Shown: one piece after another, positions 33,686-43,124 of the stretch
How the letters are laid out: each line of letters begins with the position of its first letter
Position numbering within the stretch: position 1 is the stretch's first letter
Assembly (NCBI GenBank): GCA_038900335.1
Contig: JBBMRB010000009.1
Location: 62,001-126,000 of the forward strand
Length of the DNA: 64,000 nucleotides
DNA from: Rs1 sp038900335
GTDB taxonomy: Bacteria; Pseudomonadota; Gammaproteobacteria; Pseudomonadales; Balneatricaceae
Direction of reading: 5' to 3'
Program-made: the position numbers and the translations under genes
Notes under the pieces: model-generated
Seen by the model: only the letters and a program-made list of their open reading frames with translations
The model's database searches: none
What the model was told of the DNA's origin: nothing

Positions 33686-35611
33686 TTAATCGCTATCGCG
33701 CCAGCTGCCAATTAGCTCCACATAATTAGCAGCGACAGCATCAATCAGTTGTTGATCGTTTATTTCTTGGCGTAACCATTGCCTGCTAGGTGTGCTAAAG
33801 ATGGTACGGCCTATAGTGAACCCTTTACATATAGGGAAGCTTTTAGCTATTTTAAAGCTCTGCTGTATTTCATCTTTCGGGGCATCTAAACCTAGCATTA
33901 CAACCCCATTGCAATGGGGCGAGCGGTGCTCAATAATATCAGTCACTATTTGCCAAGTTTCCCTATTTAAACCAGGTAGTTTCCACCAATCAGGGCGCAC
34001 GCCTAAATTGTATATTTGCTCCATCGCATCAGGAATTGTGCGGTCGTTGATTTCCATATTTTCAGGAGGGATTAGCTCTAACAGTAATTGATGGCCCGAT
34101 TGGCAGCAAGCACGATACAGCTCTACAATTTTTTGCTGTTGCGCACATAATATGGCTGGTAGGTCATTAGGGTGATAGAACACTAAGCATTTTACGATAT
34201 GTTCGCGTGGCCAGCTCCTTAATTTATCTCCTATTGATAAGCCGCCTTCAAATTCAAGTGGTCGTGATGATGGCTCTTCTACCGGCCTGCCTATCCACCA
34301 GTCTTTACCTGTTATTTGGTTAAGCGCGTGTTGGCCATAGGTATCGTCGATCAGTACGGCTATATTTGATTGCGAATGAGCCGTGTTGGCACCTTGAATT
34401 GCCGCTGACACTAGTAGTGATTTTAATTGATGAATGCGCTGTGGATCTGCGTCTTCTTCTATCGCCATATCAAAGAATTGTTTGCGGTGATCAAAAGCCA
34501 AACCGTATATTTCATTTGAGCTTTTTGCCGGGCGTGTAGTGACTCGGTGTAAATAATTAAGCTCCTCGTCTAAATCAGGCCTGGCAATGGTGTCGCTATT
34601 CGCTAGATAGTAGTCAAGCTCTTCTATAGATGGGATCGCAGGTGCACAGCCATGGCGTGAAACAACTAAAGCCCCGCAAGCATTAGCGAAACTGGCGCAG
34701 GTTTTATAATCCTTATCTTGTAACCAACCACGTAGAAATCCTGAAATAAAGGCATCACCTGCACCTAGAACATTAAGTACATCAACAGTTACGCCTTGAA
34801 ACGCAATAATATCTTGCATGCTATGAGGGATAGCACCATCAAGTACCGTACAACCTAAAGGTCCCAGTTTGAGCACAATAGTGGCGGTACTTAATTCACG
34901 TATTTTTCGCAGTGCAGTGATAGTATCTGTCGAACCACCGCCAATGTGGATTTCCTCTTCGGTACCCACTATTAAATCGCAATCAGGTAAAATAGTTTGA
35001 AAGTGGCTGGAGACATTTTGTGATGATATGAAGCGAGTTTCACCATCCCCTAAGCTGGTTAACCCCCAAAGAACAGGGCGGTAATCAATATCGATGATAA
35101 CTTTTGTGCCAGCAGCTTTAGCATATTGAATAGCTTTTTTGCTGGCCGAATAGGTTCCTGTTGTAGAAAAATGAGTCCCCGTAATCAGTAAAGATTTACT
35201 AGAGGCAATAAAATCAGGGTCAATATCCTCTTCGCTGATAGCCATGTCTGCACAATCTTGGCGATAGAAAATCAATGGGAACGTTTCGTTGTCTTTAATG
35301 CCTAAAACAACTAAGCCTGTCAACCGGTTAGGGTCAGTAGCGACATTGCTATTATCGACACCAGCGCGAGCGAGCTCTTCACGAATAAACTCACCCATAT
35401 GCTCGTTACCTACTCTGGTTAACATCGCAGATTTCAAGCCTAACCTTGCAGTACCTAAGGCAATATTGGCAGAAGATCCACCTAAATACTTGGAAAAGCT
35501 AGACATGTCTTGCAGTGAACTTCCTATTTGGTCGCCATAGAAATCAACAGCTGCTCGACCGAGACAAATAATATCAAGGGTTCTTTTTTGAATGGGTTTT
35601 CGTTGATTCAC
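33686..35611 (-). CDS. iolC: IolC-DUF2090 fusion: 5-dehydro-2-deoxygluconokinase / 5-dehydro-2-deoxyphosphogluconate aldolase
   Basis: 641-aa bifunctional protein. Residues about 1-335 are a PfkB-type IolC kinase (DIICLGRAAVDFYGDQIG, LGGSSANIALGTARLG, IDYRPVLWG, catalytic NVLGAGDAFISGF). Residues about 345-635 are a DUF2090 TIM-barrel (GLAFDHRKQFFDMA, LLLELIPPENMEI, PDWWKLPG, GFTIGRTIF), the domain that serves as the pathway aldolase in many proteobacteria. It therefore covers two successive steps that module A encodes as separate IolC and class II aldolase proteins. It is divergent from the RpiR regulator. Confidence 0.95.
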   Translation of the reverse strand: MNQRKPIQKRTLDIICLGRAAVDFYGDQIGSSLQDMSSFSKYLGGSSANIALGTARLGLKSAMLTRVGNEHMGEFIREELARAGVDNSNVATDPNRLTGLVVLGIKDNETFPLIFYRQDCADMAISEEDIDPDFIASSKSLLITGTHFSTTGTYSASKKAIQYAKAAGTKVIIDIDYRPVLWGLTSLGDGETRFISSQNVSSHFQTILPDCDLIVGTEEEIHIGGGSTDTITALRKIRELSTATIVLKLGPLGCTVLDGAIPHSMQDIIAFQGVTVDVLNVLGAGDAFISGFLRGWLQDKDYKTCASFANACGALVVSRHGCAPAIPSIEELDYYLANSDTIARPDLDEELNYLHRVTTRPAKSSNEIYGLAFDHRKQFFDMAIEEDADPQRIHQLKSLLVSAAIQGANTAHSQSNIAVLIDDTYGQHALNQITGKDWWIGRPVEEPSSRPLEFEGGLSIGDKLRSWPREHIVKCLVFYHPNDLPAILCAQQQKIVELYRACCQSGHQLLLELIPPENMEINDRTIPDAMEQIYNLGVRPDWWKLPGLNRETWQIVTDIIEHRSPHCNGVVMLGLDAPKDEIQQSFKIAKSFPICKGFTIGRTIFSTPSRQWLRQEINDQQLIDAVAANYVELIGSWRDSD

Positions 35612-35663
35612 AGCTATCTCCTAGGTGATTTATTGAGCTTACGATAGAAACGCTAAATTAAAA

Positions 35664-35679
35664 TAGAATAAAAATTCCA
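35664..35679. promoter_or_regulatory. Candidate RpiR/IolR operator, copy 1
   Basis: On the minus strand TGGAATTTTTATTCTA reads GGAA-N6-TTCT, one base from the GGAA-N6-TTCC site known for RpiR-type IolR in Caulobacter. It lies 53 bp upstream of the fusion gene start, in the promoter shared with the RpiR gene. Confidence 0.5.
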
Positions 35680-35692
35680 ATTTAGCAATATA

Positions 35693-35708
35693 TAGAATAA
35701 AATATTTA
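35693..35708. promoter_or_regulatory. Candidate RpiR operator, degenerate copy 2
   Basis: TAGAATAAAATATTTA shares the left half TAGAATAAAA with the site at 35664, 29 bp away. The right half is degenerate. Confidence 0.35.
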
Positions 35709-35738
35709 TTGTGACTAAAATTGTAGTGAGATAAATGG

Positions 35739-36584
35739 TTGAATAGAGCGACGTCCCTTGCCGGGTTAAACGCACAAATTAATGATGATTTTGCTGGCCT
35801 AAGTAAAAGACTGAGTCAGATAGGGCGCTTCTTAATTGATAATCCAGATGACATTGCTTTTGGCACTGTCGCTGTGATTGCCGAAGAGGCAGGTGTACAC
35901 CCTTCTGCACTGGTTCGTTTTGCACATAAGTTTGGTTTTTCTGGTTTCAGTGAAATGCAGCAGTTGTTCCAAAATGATTTGGTGCAAAAAGTGCCTAGTT
36001 ACCAAGAGAGAATTAAGCTGTCACAACAGCTTGCCCTAACACCAGAAAAAGCTGAGTTAGCGGGCAGTACAGCAGAAGATAACACTTTATTAAATCAATT
36101 TGTTAGCAGCAACATGCAAGCGTTAGCACATTTATCTGATTGCGTTGTAGATGCTGATGTACAGACTGCAATTAACCTTTTATTACAAGCTAACACCACT
36201 TATATCGTCGGTGTTCGCCGTGCTTTTATTGTTGCTAATTATTTTGCATATTCCCTGCAACATATTGATCGTCATGTATATTTAGTGGATGGTGCTGGAG
36301 GTATGTTCAATCAGCAAGTTAATGCAATAACAGAGCAAGATGTACTCATTGCTGTCAGCTTTTACCCTTATGCAGATGAAACCCAGCAAGTGGTTGATAG
36401 AGCAAAAACAAAGAATAGTAAATTGATTGTGATTACGGATAGTCTCGTTAGTCCGTATGCGCAAATAGCGGATGTTTGCTTTGTGGTGAAAGAAGCAGAG
36501 GTGAATGGCTTTCGATCATTAACATCATCGCTTTGTTTAGCACAATCATTATCGATAGGGCTCGCTTATCGTCTGGAGAATTAA
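35739..36584 (+). CDS. RpiR family regulator (IolR-like)
   Basis: 281-aa regulator with an N-terminal HTH_6 domain (LSKRLSQIGRFLIDNPDDIAFGTVAVIAEEAGVHPSALVRFAHKFGFSGFSEMQQLFQ) and a C-terminal SIS sugar-isomerase-like sensor domain (about residues 125-260). Only a TTG at 35739 gives the full HTH; an ATG at 35735 is in another frame and stops at once. The TTG start may lower expression. It is divergent from the kinase-aldolase fusion and is followed by iolG, so it probably controls module B in response to a pathway intermediate. Confidence 0.9.
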   Translation: MNRATSLAGLNAQINDDFAGLSKRLSQIGRFLIDNPDDIAFGTVAVIAEEAGVHPSALVRFAHKFGFSGFSEMQQLFQNDLVQKVPSYQERIKLSQQLALTPEKAELAGSTAEDNTLLNQFVSSNMQALAHLSDCVVDADVQTAINLLLQANTTYIVGVRRAFIVANYFAYSLQHIDRHVYLVDGAGGMFNQQVNAITEQDVLIAVSFYPYADETQQVVDRAKTKNSKLIVITDSLVSPYAQIADVCFVVKEAEVNGFRSLTSSLCLAQSLSIGLAYRLEN

Positions 36585-36653
36585 GTTTTAAAAAAAGTAT
36601 AGAAATTAACAAATACGACAATAAATATAACAAGTAATGTATGGAGAAGTTTG

Positions 36654-37640
36654 ATGATTAATTTATGTCTTTTTGGTGCAGGGCGAATAGGTTCGATACA
36701 TGCTGATAACGTAGCCAAAAATAAAGAAGTGGATATTCGTTATATCGTTGATGCGTATCAACCAGCAGCTCAAGAGTTAGCTAAGCGCTATAATGCAAAA
36801 GTAGTGTCGGTAGAAGAAGCATTGGCAGATGCTGAAATACATGGGGTTATTATTGCCAGTTCAACCAATACCCATGCAGATTTAATGGAGCAATCAGCGC
36901 GCGCTGGCAAAGCTATATTCTGTGAAAAGCCTGTTGATTTAAGCATTAGCCGAGTGAAAGAGTGTTTGGCTGTCATTGAAACGGCTGGTGTCATTTGCTC
37001 TATTGGCTTTAATCGTCGTTACGATCCACAGTTTAATACACTCAAACAAGCCATAGTCACAGGTAAAATTGGCAATCTTGAAATGCTGACTATTACCAGC
37101 CGTGATCCCTCTGCACCACCTATTGAATATATCAAAGTATCGGGCGGTTTATTCAGTGACATGATGATCCATGATTTCGATGTGGCGCGTTGGTTATTAG
37201 CAGAGGAGCCTGTTGAAGTATTTGCTACCTCAAGTTGCTTAGTCGACCCTGCAATTAGTGAGACTGGTGATGTTGATACCGCACTAGTTACATTAAAAAC
37301 AGCGAGTGGTAAATTGTGTCAAATCAGTAATAGTCGCCGGTCAGTATACGGGTATGATCAGCGCATAGAGGCATTTGGTTCAGCGGGGATGGCACAAGTT
37401 GGAAATCAACTTGAATCATCATTAACGTTAACAGGCGATGCAGGCAGTCAGACAGCAAAGCCTCAATTTTTCTTCCTAGAGCGATACAAAGCTGCTTATG
37501 AATTGGAATTAATCAACTTTATTGAGTGTATTCGCGATAACAAGCAACCTGTAGCGTCAGGCATTGATGGCTTGAAATCGATGGTTTTAGCTGAAGCCGC
37601 ATTGCAATCAACTAAAACGGGTAAAGTTGTTAATATTTAA
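36654..37640 (+). CDS. iolG: Inositol 2-dehydrogenase
   Basis: 328-aa Gfo/Idh/MocA dehydrogenase that oxidises myo-inositol to 2-keto-myo-inositol with NAD+. The N-terminal Rossmann motif is LCLFGAGRIGSIHADNV, the catalytic lysine is in FCEKPVDL, and the Asp/His pair is in DMMIHDFDVARWL, the usual IolG signature. IGFNRRYDPQF also fits IolG. ATG 36654 has GGAG 7 nt upstream. First enzyme gene after the RpiR regulator and before the second iolB. Confidence 0.93.
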   Translation: MINLCLFGAGRIGSIHADNVAKNKEVDIRYIVDAYQPAAQELAKRYNAKVVSVEEALADAEIHGVIIASSTNTHADLMEQSARAGKAIFCEKPVDLSISRVKECLAVIETAGVICSIGFNRRYDPQFNTLKQAIVTGKIGNLEMLTITSRDPSAPPIEYIKVSGGLFSDMMIHDFDVARWLLAEEPVEVFATSSCLVDPAISETGDVDTALVTLKTASGKLCQISNSRRSVYGYDQRIEAFGSAGMAQVGNQLESSLTLTGDAGSQTAKPQFFFLERYKAAYELELINFIECIRDNKQPVASGIDGLKSMVLAEAALQSTKTGKVVNI

Positions 37641-37724
37641 TAGCTACTTCAAGTTTGTTTCTGAAATGAACTGTTGATTGACAAGCTTTAAAATTTCATA
37701 TTGTTAACGATAGGGGTAAATAAA

Positions 37725-38546
37725 GTGTCATATTTATTATCAAAAGCGTCATTGAAAGATGGTCAAAGCTGCGTGCAAAAAGTCACGCCTAGCTCTGCAC
37801 ATTGGCAATATGTTGGTTTTGAGGTGCATAGATTAAAAGCGGGTGAAAGCTTGACTCAGCTAAGCGACAACAATGAGCTTTGTTTGGTGTTAATCTCAGG
37901 TCTTGCCGATGTTGATGCCGGTGAGTATCAGTGGCAAGGTTTGGGTGAGCGCATGAGCGTGTTTGAAAACAAAGCGCCATATTCTGTGTATGTGCCGCCA
38001 AAGCATAACGTTGCAGTTACTGCTGTCACTGATCTAGAGCTCGCTATTTGCAGAGCCCCCGCTACAGGTAAATACCCTGTGCGTTTAATTACACCGCAAA
38101 TGTGCTACATGCAAACGCGCGGTATTAATTCGAACACACGTCACGTGTGTAATATATTATTTGATAATTTAGAGGCTGAAAGCCTGTTAGTTTGTGAAGT
38201 TTCAACACCTAGTGGTAACTGGTCTAGTTACCCACCGCATAAGCATGATAGCGATAGGATACCAGTAGAAACGCAGCTAGAGGAAACGTATTATCATCGA
38301 GTTAATCCTGACCAAGGGTTCGTGTTTCAGCGTGTTTATAATGATGACCGTAGCTTAGATGAAACAATGAGTGTCGAAAACCATGATGTGGTTTTAGTGC
38401 CAGAGGGTTACCATCCAGTGGGTGTTCCACATGGTTATGATTCATATTATTTAAATGTGATGGCTGGGCCAAGTAGAAATTGGATATTCCATAACGATCC
38501 GGCTCATGAATGGATTATAGAAGCGGATAAAAAAAGCAATAAATAG
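37725..38546 (+). CDS. iolB: 5-deoxy-glucuronate isomerase, copy 2
   Basis: 273-aa IolB-family bicupin. The metal-site region SSYPPHKHDSDR..LEETYYHRVNPDQGF and EGYHPVGVPHGYDSYYLNVMAGP are closer to the classical IolB consensus than copy 1 (24576-25427). The start is GTG 37725, with AGGGG 9 nt upstream. It lies 84 bp after iolG. Having two IolB proteins with diverged sequence suggests different regulation or different stereoisomer substrates. Confidence 0.94.
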   Translation: MSYLLSKASLKDGQSCVQKVTPSSAHWQYVGFEVHRLKAGESLTQLSDNNELCLVLISGLADVDAGEYQWQGLGERMSVFENKAPYSVYVPPKHNVAVTAVTDLELAICRAPATGKYPVRLITPQMCYMQTRGINSNTRHVCNILFDNLEAESLLVCEVSTPSGNWSSYPPHKHDSDRIPVETQLEETYYHRVNPDQGFVFQRVYNDDRSLDETMSVENHDVVLVPEGYHPVGVPHGYDSYYLNVMAGPSRNWIFHNDPAHEWIIEADKKSNK

Positions 38547-38556
38547 GTAGGCACAA

Positions 38557-38979
38557 ATGACTAAACTATATAAAGGTAGTCTATATCAAGCTAGTTGCCT
38601 GTGCGGTGAGGTTTCACTACAAGTGAGTGGTTTCAGCGAGCAAGCAGGGCATTGTCATTGTTCGATGTGCCGTAAATTTCACGGAGCAGCATTTGCAACC
38701 TTAGTAGAGGTGACAGACATACAGTGGTTAACAGGGCGAGCACTATTACAAGATTACACCGCTAACAATGGCACTATTAGAACCTTTTGTCGCCAATGTG
38801 GTTCAAGCATTGGTTTTCGCGTTAAGGGGTTAGGGCTTGAGCAAATAGAGCTCGCTATCTCTTTGTTTGATGAGGAGATACCTATCAACCCTGATGTGCA
38901 TATTTATACGCAATATAAAGCTAATTGGTATGACATTGATGATAGCTTGGTGCAACATGCACACGCTCGTGACAGTTAA
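38557..38979 (+). CDS. GFA/CENP-V family zinc protein
   Basis: 140-aa protein of the glutathione-dependent formaldehyde-activating enzyme fold. Zinc cysteines are visible: ASCLCGEV (CxC), GHCHCSMCRK (CxCxxC) and FCRQCGSS (CxxC). The family name is historical; many members lack shown formaldehyde activity. The start is 10 nt after iolB copy 2, so it is probably in the same transcript as iolG and iolB. It converges on phnP with 24 bp between stops. Confidence 0.9.
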   Translation: MTKLYKGSLYQASCLCGEVSLQVSGFSEQAGHCHCSMCRKFHGAAFATLVEVTDIQWLTGRALLQDYTANNGTIRTFCRQCGSSIGFRVKGLGLEQIELAISLFDEEIPINPDVHIYTQYKANWYDIDDSLVQHAHARDS

Positions 38980-39003
38980 TTATGATGAGCTAATGACGAC
39001 AGG

Positions 39004-39768
39004 CTAAGTACATTCAATATGCAGATTATCAACAGCGATACTTATATTCTCAGGTAATAGGGCTGCATTATCGATTAGCCAACAGTCAAACTGATGACCG
39101 ATGTGGGTTAAGATGGTTCGCTTCGGTTTTATATCGTCAACAATTTTTAGTGCCAAATTTAAATCGTTGTGATTGCGTGGTGCTTTATCTCTCGGTGGTT
39201 CTGAGCAATCTAAAAAACAGTAATCTATCTTTTTGTTTTGTAAAAAATGGCTGGTCTCATCCGGTAAGCCGACTGTGTCAGTGAGATAAGCAATGGTGGT
39301 ATTGGCAATTTCAATCAAGTAGCCAAAGGTAGGTTTAGAGTGAATCAGCGCTAAAGGAGTAATGCGCATATCGCTTAATTCATAGGCTTTGAATGCTTGC
39401 CATGGTGCTTGAAAATCAAGACAGCCTGAGTGCTTATATAAATCATCGGCGCCGATTTGATCGTCAGGGCGATAAACTGGGATGGAGTTTGGACCGTGAC
39501 CCCAGCGCAAGTGAAATAACCCCTGTACGTGATCCATATGAAAATGGGTAATAATAAAACGGTTTATATCAGTAAAAGCAAAATGCTCAGCTAGATCAGT
39601 TCTACCAGCATCGATCATGGTAACACCCTGATCAGTTGTAATACTAATACTGCAGGGGCGGCGCTTATAATAATTATCTTTTAGTGCACGTGAACAAGCC
39701 TTACAATCACAGCCCCACTCTGGTACTTGCCCTGCATTACCACTGCCTAATATATCAATACTAAACAT
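39004..39768 (-). CDS. phnP: Phosphoribosyl 1,2-cyclic phosphate phosphodiesterase
   Basis: 254-aa metallo-beta-lactamase-fold enzyme of the C-P lyase pathway that opens the cyclic phosphate product to ribose 1,5-bisphosphate. The metal motif HFHMDH and the structural zinc cysteines in GCDCKACS are present, with LTDTVG and THIGHQ later. It is the last gene of the phn operon on this strand. AGGT precedes ATG 39768. Confidence 0.93.
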   Translation of the reverse strand: MFSIDILGSGNAGQVPEWGCDCKACSRALKDNYYKRRPCSISITTDQGVTMIDAGRTDLAEHFAFTDINRFIITHFHMDHVQGLFHLRWGHGPNSIPVYRPDDQIGADDLYKHSGCLDFQAPWQAFKAYELSDMRITPLALIHSKPTFGYLIEIANTTIAYLTDTVGLPDETSHFLQNKKIDYCFLDCSEPPRDKAPRNHNDLNLALKIVDDIKPKRTILTHIGHQFDCWLIDNAALLPENISIAVDNLHIECT

Positions 39769-39838
39769 GTTAACTTATTACCTTTATAGTATGTGCCGTA
39801 ACGTTAAATGTGATTATCAAATACATCTGCTCATTACC

Positions 39839-40390
39839 TTATGAGTGAGTGACTCGCTTAATAATAGCGCACACTTGCTTCATTGCATCCTCAATACTGT
39901 GGTTGTTATCGATAACATCACAACTGCTATCTAAATCATGACGGTATTGCTGATGGCGGATGATGCGCGCCTGAATTTGCTGTTGTGTTTCACGGCCGCG
40001 CGCCATTAAACGCTGCTCTAGTTTCTGTGCCTCTACATCAATTAGGACAGGATAAATATCATTAGCATAACGTGCTCTAGCCTGTTCTAAGTAAGCTCTT
40101 GATCCATTGACTAACACATTCTGCCCGGCTTTTAGCCACGCATCTATCTCACAACCAATGGCATATTGATGTTGATTTGCTGACCACGCAAGTGCAAATA
40201 AACCTAGAGCTTGGCGTTTATTGTATTCACTCTCACTCAATGCTACATGGTTTTCACCACCGGATTGCCAATGGCGAGTAATATAGCGATGGGTAACTTG
40301 GAGATTATCAAGTGATTGCTGGCGTACGGCGTTGATGATCGAATCTTTGCCACTACCTGAGGGCCCCATGATATAGATGATTTTAGCCAT
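39839..40390 (-). CDS. phnN: Ribose 1,5-bisphosphate phosphokinase
   Basis: 183-aa P-loop kinase that converts ribose 1,5-bisphosphate to PRPP with ATP. Walker A is GPSGSGKDS, and VTHRYITRHWQSGGENH is typical of PhnN/guanylate-kinase-like proteins. AAGG lies 9 nt before the ATG. It lies between phnM and phnP in the usual C-P lyase order. Confidence 0.93.
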   Translation of the reverse strand: MAKIIYIMGPSGSGKDSIINAVRQQSLDNLQVTHRYITRHWQSGGENHVALSESEYNKRQALGLFALAWSANQHQYAIGCEIDAWLKAGQNVLVNGSRAYLEQARARYANDIYPVLIDVEAQKLEQRLMARGRETQQQIQARIIRHQQYRHDLDSSCDVIDNNHSIEDAMKQVCAIIKRVTHS

Positions 40391-40425
40391 TATGTACTAC
40401 CTTGATTATTGAAAATTAATTGCGT

Positions 40426-41562
40426 TTAAAAAACACGTTCAGCTGATTTATAGACATGCTCAATGTTAATGTGGTCATCATCTTGACGAAAAATGACTAA
40501 ATCGGCAATTTTACCTTGTTCAATTGATCCTCTGTCATCTAATCCTACCGCTTGAGCTGGGTTGTAAGTCACTAGATGAATCGCTTTTGCCAAGTCATAT
40601 TGATTGCTCTCTAATGTGGCTATTTTAAATGCGGCCTCCAATAAACTATTAGGGTAGTAATCGCTAGAGAGAATATCCAGTACATTATCAGTTGCCAACT
40701 GGTGCGCTGCAATATTACCTGAGTGTGAGCCGCCACGTACAACATTAGGTGCTCCCATTAAGACTTTCATACCATTTTGATGAGCAAGGGCGGCAGCTTC
40801 TTGTGTTGTTGGAAACTCAGCAATACTCATGTTATAGCTTAAAGATTCTTCAACATGAGCTTTGGTGGCATCATCATGGCTGGCCAGTGGAATGTTGTTC
40901 TGTGTACAGTAGGCACAAATTTGCTGGCGATAATCGTCACTGTAAAGCCGGCTAGCTTCACATTGGCGGCTAATAAACGCCTCAAGCTCTGGTGTCGATA
41001 GCTGGTACTTACCTTGATAGTATTCGCGATACTTTTCAATATCAGCAAACTGGCGCTGACCTGGCGAATGATCCATGACAGAGACCAGTTGCGGATTAAA
41101 CTCCTCGCTCAGTGCCTTAAACATCTCCAGTGTTTGCTGGTGGCTCACTTCACAGCGTAAATGCAGTAAATGATCGGCGCGAGTAAAGTTTCGCTGCTGT
41201 GAATCGGTCAGGGCTTGTACCATTCTCTTTAGGTTAGATAAGCGTTCACTACCTTGTATTACATCACCAATCGATATGGCATCGTAGACCGTGGTAATAC
41301 CGGCAGAAATCATTTGCGAATCATGGGCTTTAAAGGCGCTGATTGCCGGCCAAGAGACACCGGGGCGCGGGGTGAAATATTTCTCCATATTATCGGTGTG
41401 TAACTCTATCATGCCAGGGCTGATATAGCTTTTCTGGCAGTCGATAGCGCCAACAACGGCGCTATTACCATGTGAAACGCTGTGTATTTCACCGTTAATA
41501 ATTTCTAGCGTACCTTGTATCACTTCGTCTTTTAAGATGATTTTTGCGTTAGTTAAGATCAT
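40426..41562 (-). CDS. phnM: Alpha-D-ribose 1-methylphosphonate 5-triphosphate diphosphatase
   Basis: 378-aa amidohydrolase-superfamily enzyme that releases pyrophosphate from the ribose triphosphate-phosphonate intermediate. The metal-binding start of the barrel is ISPGMIELHTDNMEKYFTPRPGVSWP; VMDHSPGQRQF and ASHDDATKAHVEES are conserved PhnM segments. The length matches the family. It lies 45 bp after phnL. Confidence 0.95.
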   Translation of the reverse strand: MILTNAKIILKDEVIQGTLEIINGEIHSVSHGNSAVVGAIDCQKSYISPGMIELHTDNMEKYFTPRPGVSWPAISAFKAHDSQMISAGITTVYDAISIGDVIQGSERLSNLKRMVQALTDSQQRNFTRADHLLHLRCEVSHQQTLEMFKALSEEFNPQLVSVMDHSPGQRQFADIEKYREYYQGKYQLSTPELEAFISRQCEASRLYSDDYRQQICAYCTQNNIPLASHDDATKAHVEESLSYNMSIAEFPTTQEAAALAHQNGMKVLMGAPNVVRGGSHSGNIAAHQLATDNVLDILSSDYYPNSLLEAAFKIATLESNQYDLAKAIHLVTYNPAQAVGLDDRGSIEQGKIADLVIFRQDDDHINIEHVYKSAERVF

Positions 41563-41607
41563 GGTTTGATTCTCGTATTTAATATCATCGATAAAATATA
41601 ATGTCAG

Positions 41608-42288
41608 TTATTGCATGTGAAATAACTGATCGGCTACGGTGTCGCGGATAGCGCTGTCGTGGAATATGCCGACGATAGTGCTGCCTTGGTGTAAAGCGTC
41701 TTGGATTAAGCTGACAACTACCTCACTATTCTTTTGATCTAACGATGCGGTAGGCTCATCGAGTAATAAAATGGGATAAGCGTGAATAAAGCCTCTGGCA
41801 ATGTTGACGCGCTGTTGTTCTCCGCCTGAGAAGGTGTTTGGCGCTAGGCCCCATAAGCGTTCAGGGATGTTGAGTTTTCGCAATAACGCGCTCGCACGTT
41901 GTTGGGCTTCATCGTCACTAACGCCACGCTCTTTTAAAGGCTGTTTAACGACATCTAAGGTGGATACGCGGGGAATCACTCTTAGAAACTGGCTGACATA
42001 ACCTATTGTATGGCGACGAATATTAATTAACTGGCGGCTATTTGCAGTGGCTAAGTCGACCATCTGCCCTCGGTGGTTGATATTAATAGCACCTTTCGTT
42101 GGTAGGTAATTGGCATATAAGGTTCTCAATAACGTACTTTTACCAGCGCCACTGGCACCGTGTAATACGGTACAGCTTGATTTTTTTGCGCTAAAGCTAA
42201 TGTCATCTAGTACGTTTAATGCCATCGCGCCTTGATTGTGTAAGGTGAATGTTTTGCTGAGGCCTTGTACATCTATCATGGTTGTCAT
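41608..42288 (-). CDS. phnL: C-P lyase ABC-type subunit PhnL
   Basis: 226-aa ATPase-like protein of the C-P lyase system. Walker A is GASGAGKST, the signature [15 protein letters not shown], and Walker [14 protein letters not shown]. PhnL works with PhnG, PhnH and PhnI to attach the phosphonate to a ribose triphosphate. The start could be ATG 42288 or ATG 42279. It lies between phnK and phnM with 50 and 45 bp gaps. Confidence 0.95.
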   Translation of the reverse strand: MTTMIDVQGLSKTFTLHNQGAMALNVLDDISFSAKKSSCTVLHGASGAGKSTLLRTLYANYLPTKGAININHRGQMVDLATANSRQLINIRRHTIGYVSQFLRVIPRVSTLDVVKQPLKERGVSDDEAQQRASALLRKLNIPERLWGLAPNTFSGGEQQRVNIARGFIHAYPILLLDEPTASLDQKNSEVVVSLIQDALHQGSTIVGIFHDSAIRDTVADQLFHMQ

Positions 42289-42338
42289 TTGAATATCTCT
42301 TCTCTATTAATCACTTTGCTCTATTGGCGATGGTAAAA

Positions 42339-43124
42339 CTAAGGCGTTAATACCGATGACACTAGCAGTTGAGTATAGGGATGCTGCGGGTCGTCAAGGA
42401 CTTGATCGGTTAAGCCGCTCTCAACAATCTCACCGTGGCGCATAACTACCAGACGCTGCGCCAATAACCTAGCGACAGCTAAGTCATGGGTGACAATAAC
42501 CACCGCAAGATTTAACTCAGTGACTAAGTTGCGCAGTAAATCTAATAACCTTGCTTGTACAGACACATCGAGGCCACCGGTCGGTTCGTCCATGAATATC
42601 AAACGAGGATGGGTGACTAGGTTACGGGCAATTTGTAGGCGTTGTTGCATACCGCCAGAGTAGGTTGATGGCTTGTCATCGATACGCGATATATCCAGTT
42701 CAACATCTTCCATCCAGCGCAAGCCCTTCGCTCTAATTTCGCTGTAATTTCGCTCGCCTACTGCCATTAGACGCTCGCCTATATTGGCACCTGCTGAGAC
42801 GCCCATTCGCAAACCATCTGCAGCGTGTTGATGAACAACACCCCATTGGCTGCGCAGTAAATGGCGGCGCTGAGATTCACTTAGCTGATAAATATCTAAC
42901 GTGTTATCTTCACTTTCGCGATAGATTAGCTGGCCGCTATCAGGTGCTAACCTAGCGGACAAACTGCTAAGCAGCGTTGATTTTCCAGAACCGGATTCAC
43001 CGACAATACCCAGCACCTCACCAGCATAAAGATCAAGGTTTATATTTTGACAACCTTTACCCGGTGCGTATAACTTAGATAAATTATTGACTGTCAATAA
43101 CGGCAGTTTAGAAGGTTGTGTCAT
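42339..43124 (-). CDS. phnK: C-P lyase ABC-type subunit PhnK
   Basis: 261-aa ATPase-like protein that binds the PhnGHIJ core. Walker A is GESGSGKST, the signature YSGGMQQRLQIARNL, and Walker B LIFMDEPTGGLD. WGVVHQHAADGLRMGVSAGANIGERLM is a PhnK hallmark absent from ordinary oligopeptide ATPases. Its ATG overlaps the phnJ stop (TAATG), so the two are coupled. Confidence 0.96.
   Translation of the reverse strand: MTQPSKLPLLTVNNLSKLYAPGKGCQNINLDLYAGEVLGIVGESGSGKSTLLSSLSARLAPDSGQLIYRESEDNTLDIYQLSESQRRHLLRSQWGVVHQHAADGLRMGVSAGANIGERLMAVGERNYSEIRAKGLRWMEDVELDISRIDDKPSTYSGGMQQRLQIARNLVTHPRLIFMDEPTGGLDVSVQARLLDLLRNLVTELNLAVVIVTHDLAVARLLAQRLVVMRHGEIVESGLTDQVLDDPQHPYTQLLVSSVLTP

Noticed and set aside
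38557..38979. Formaldehyde detoxification by the GFA-family protein
   Set aside because: Only the zinc fold is supported; the family name does not prove that activity and no formaldehyde genes are nearby.
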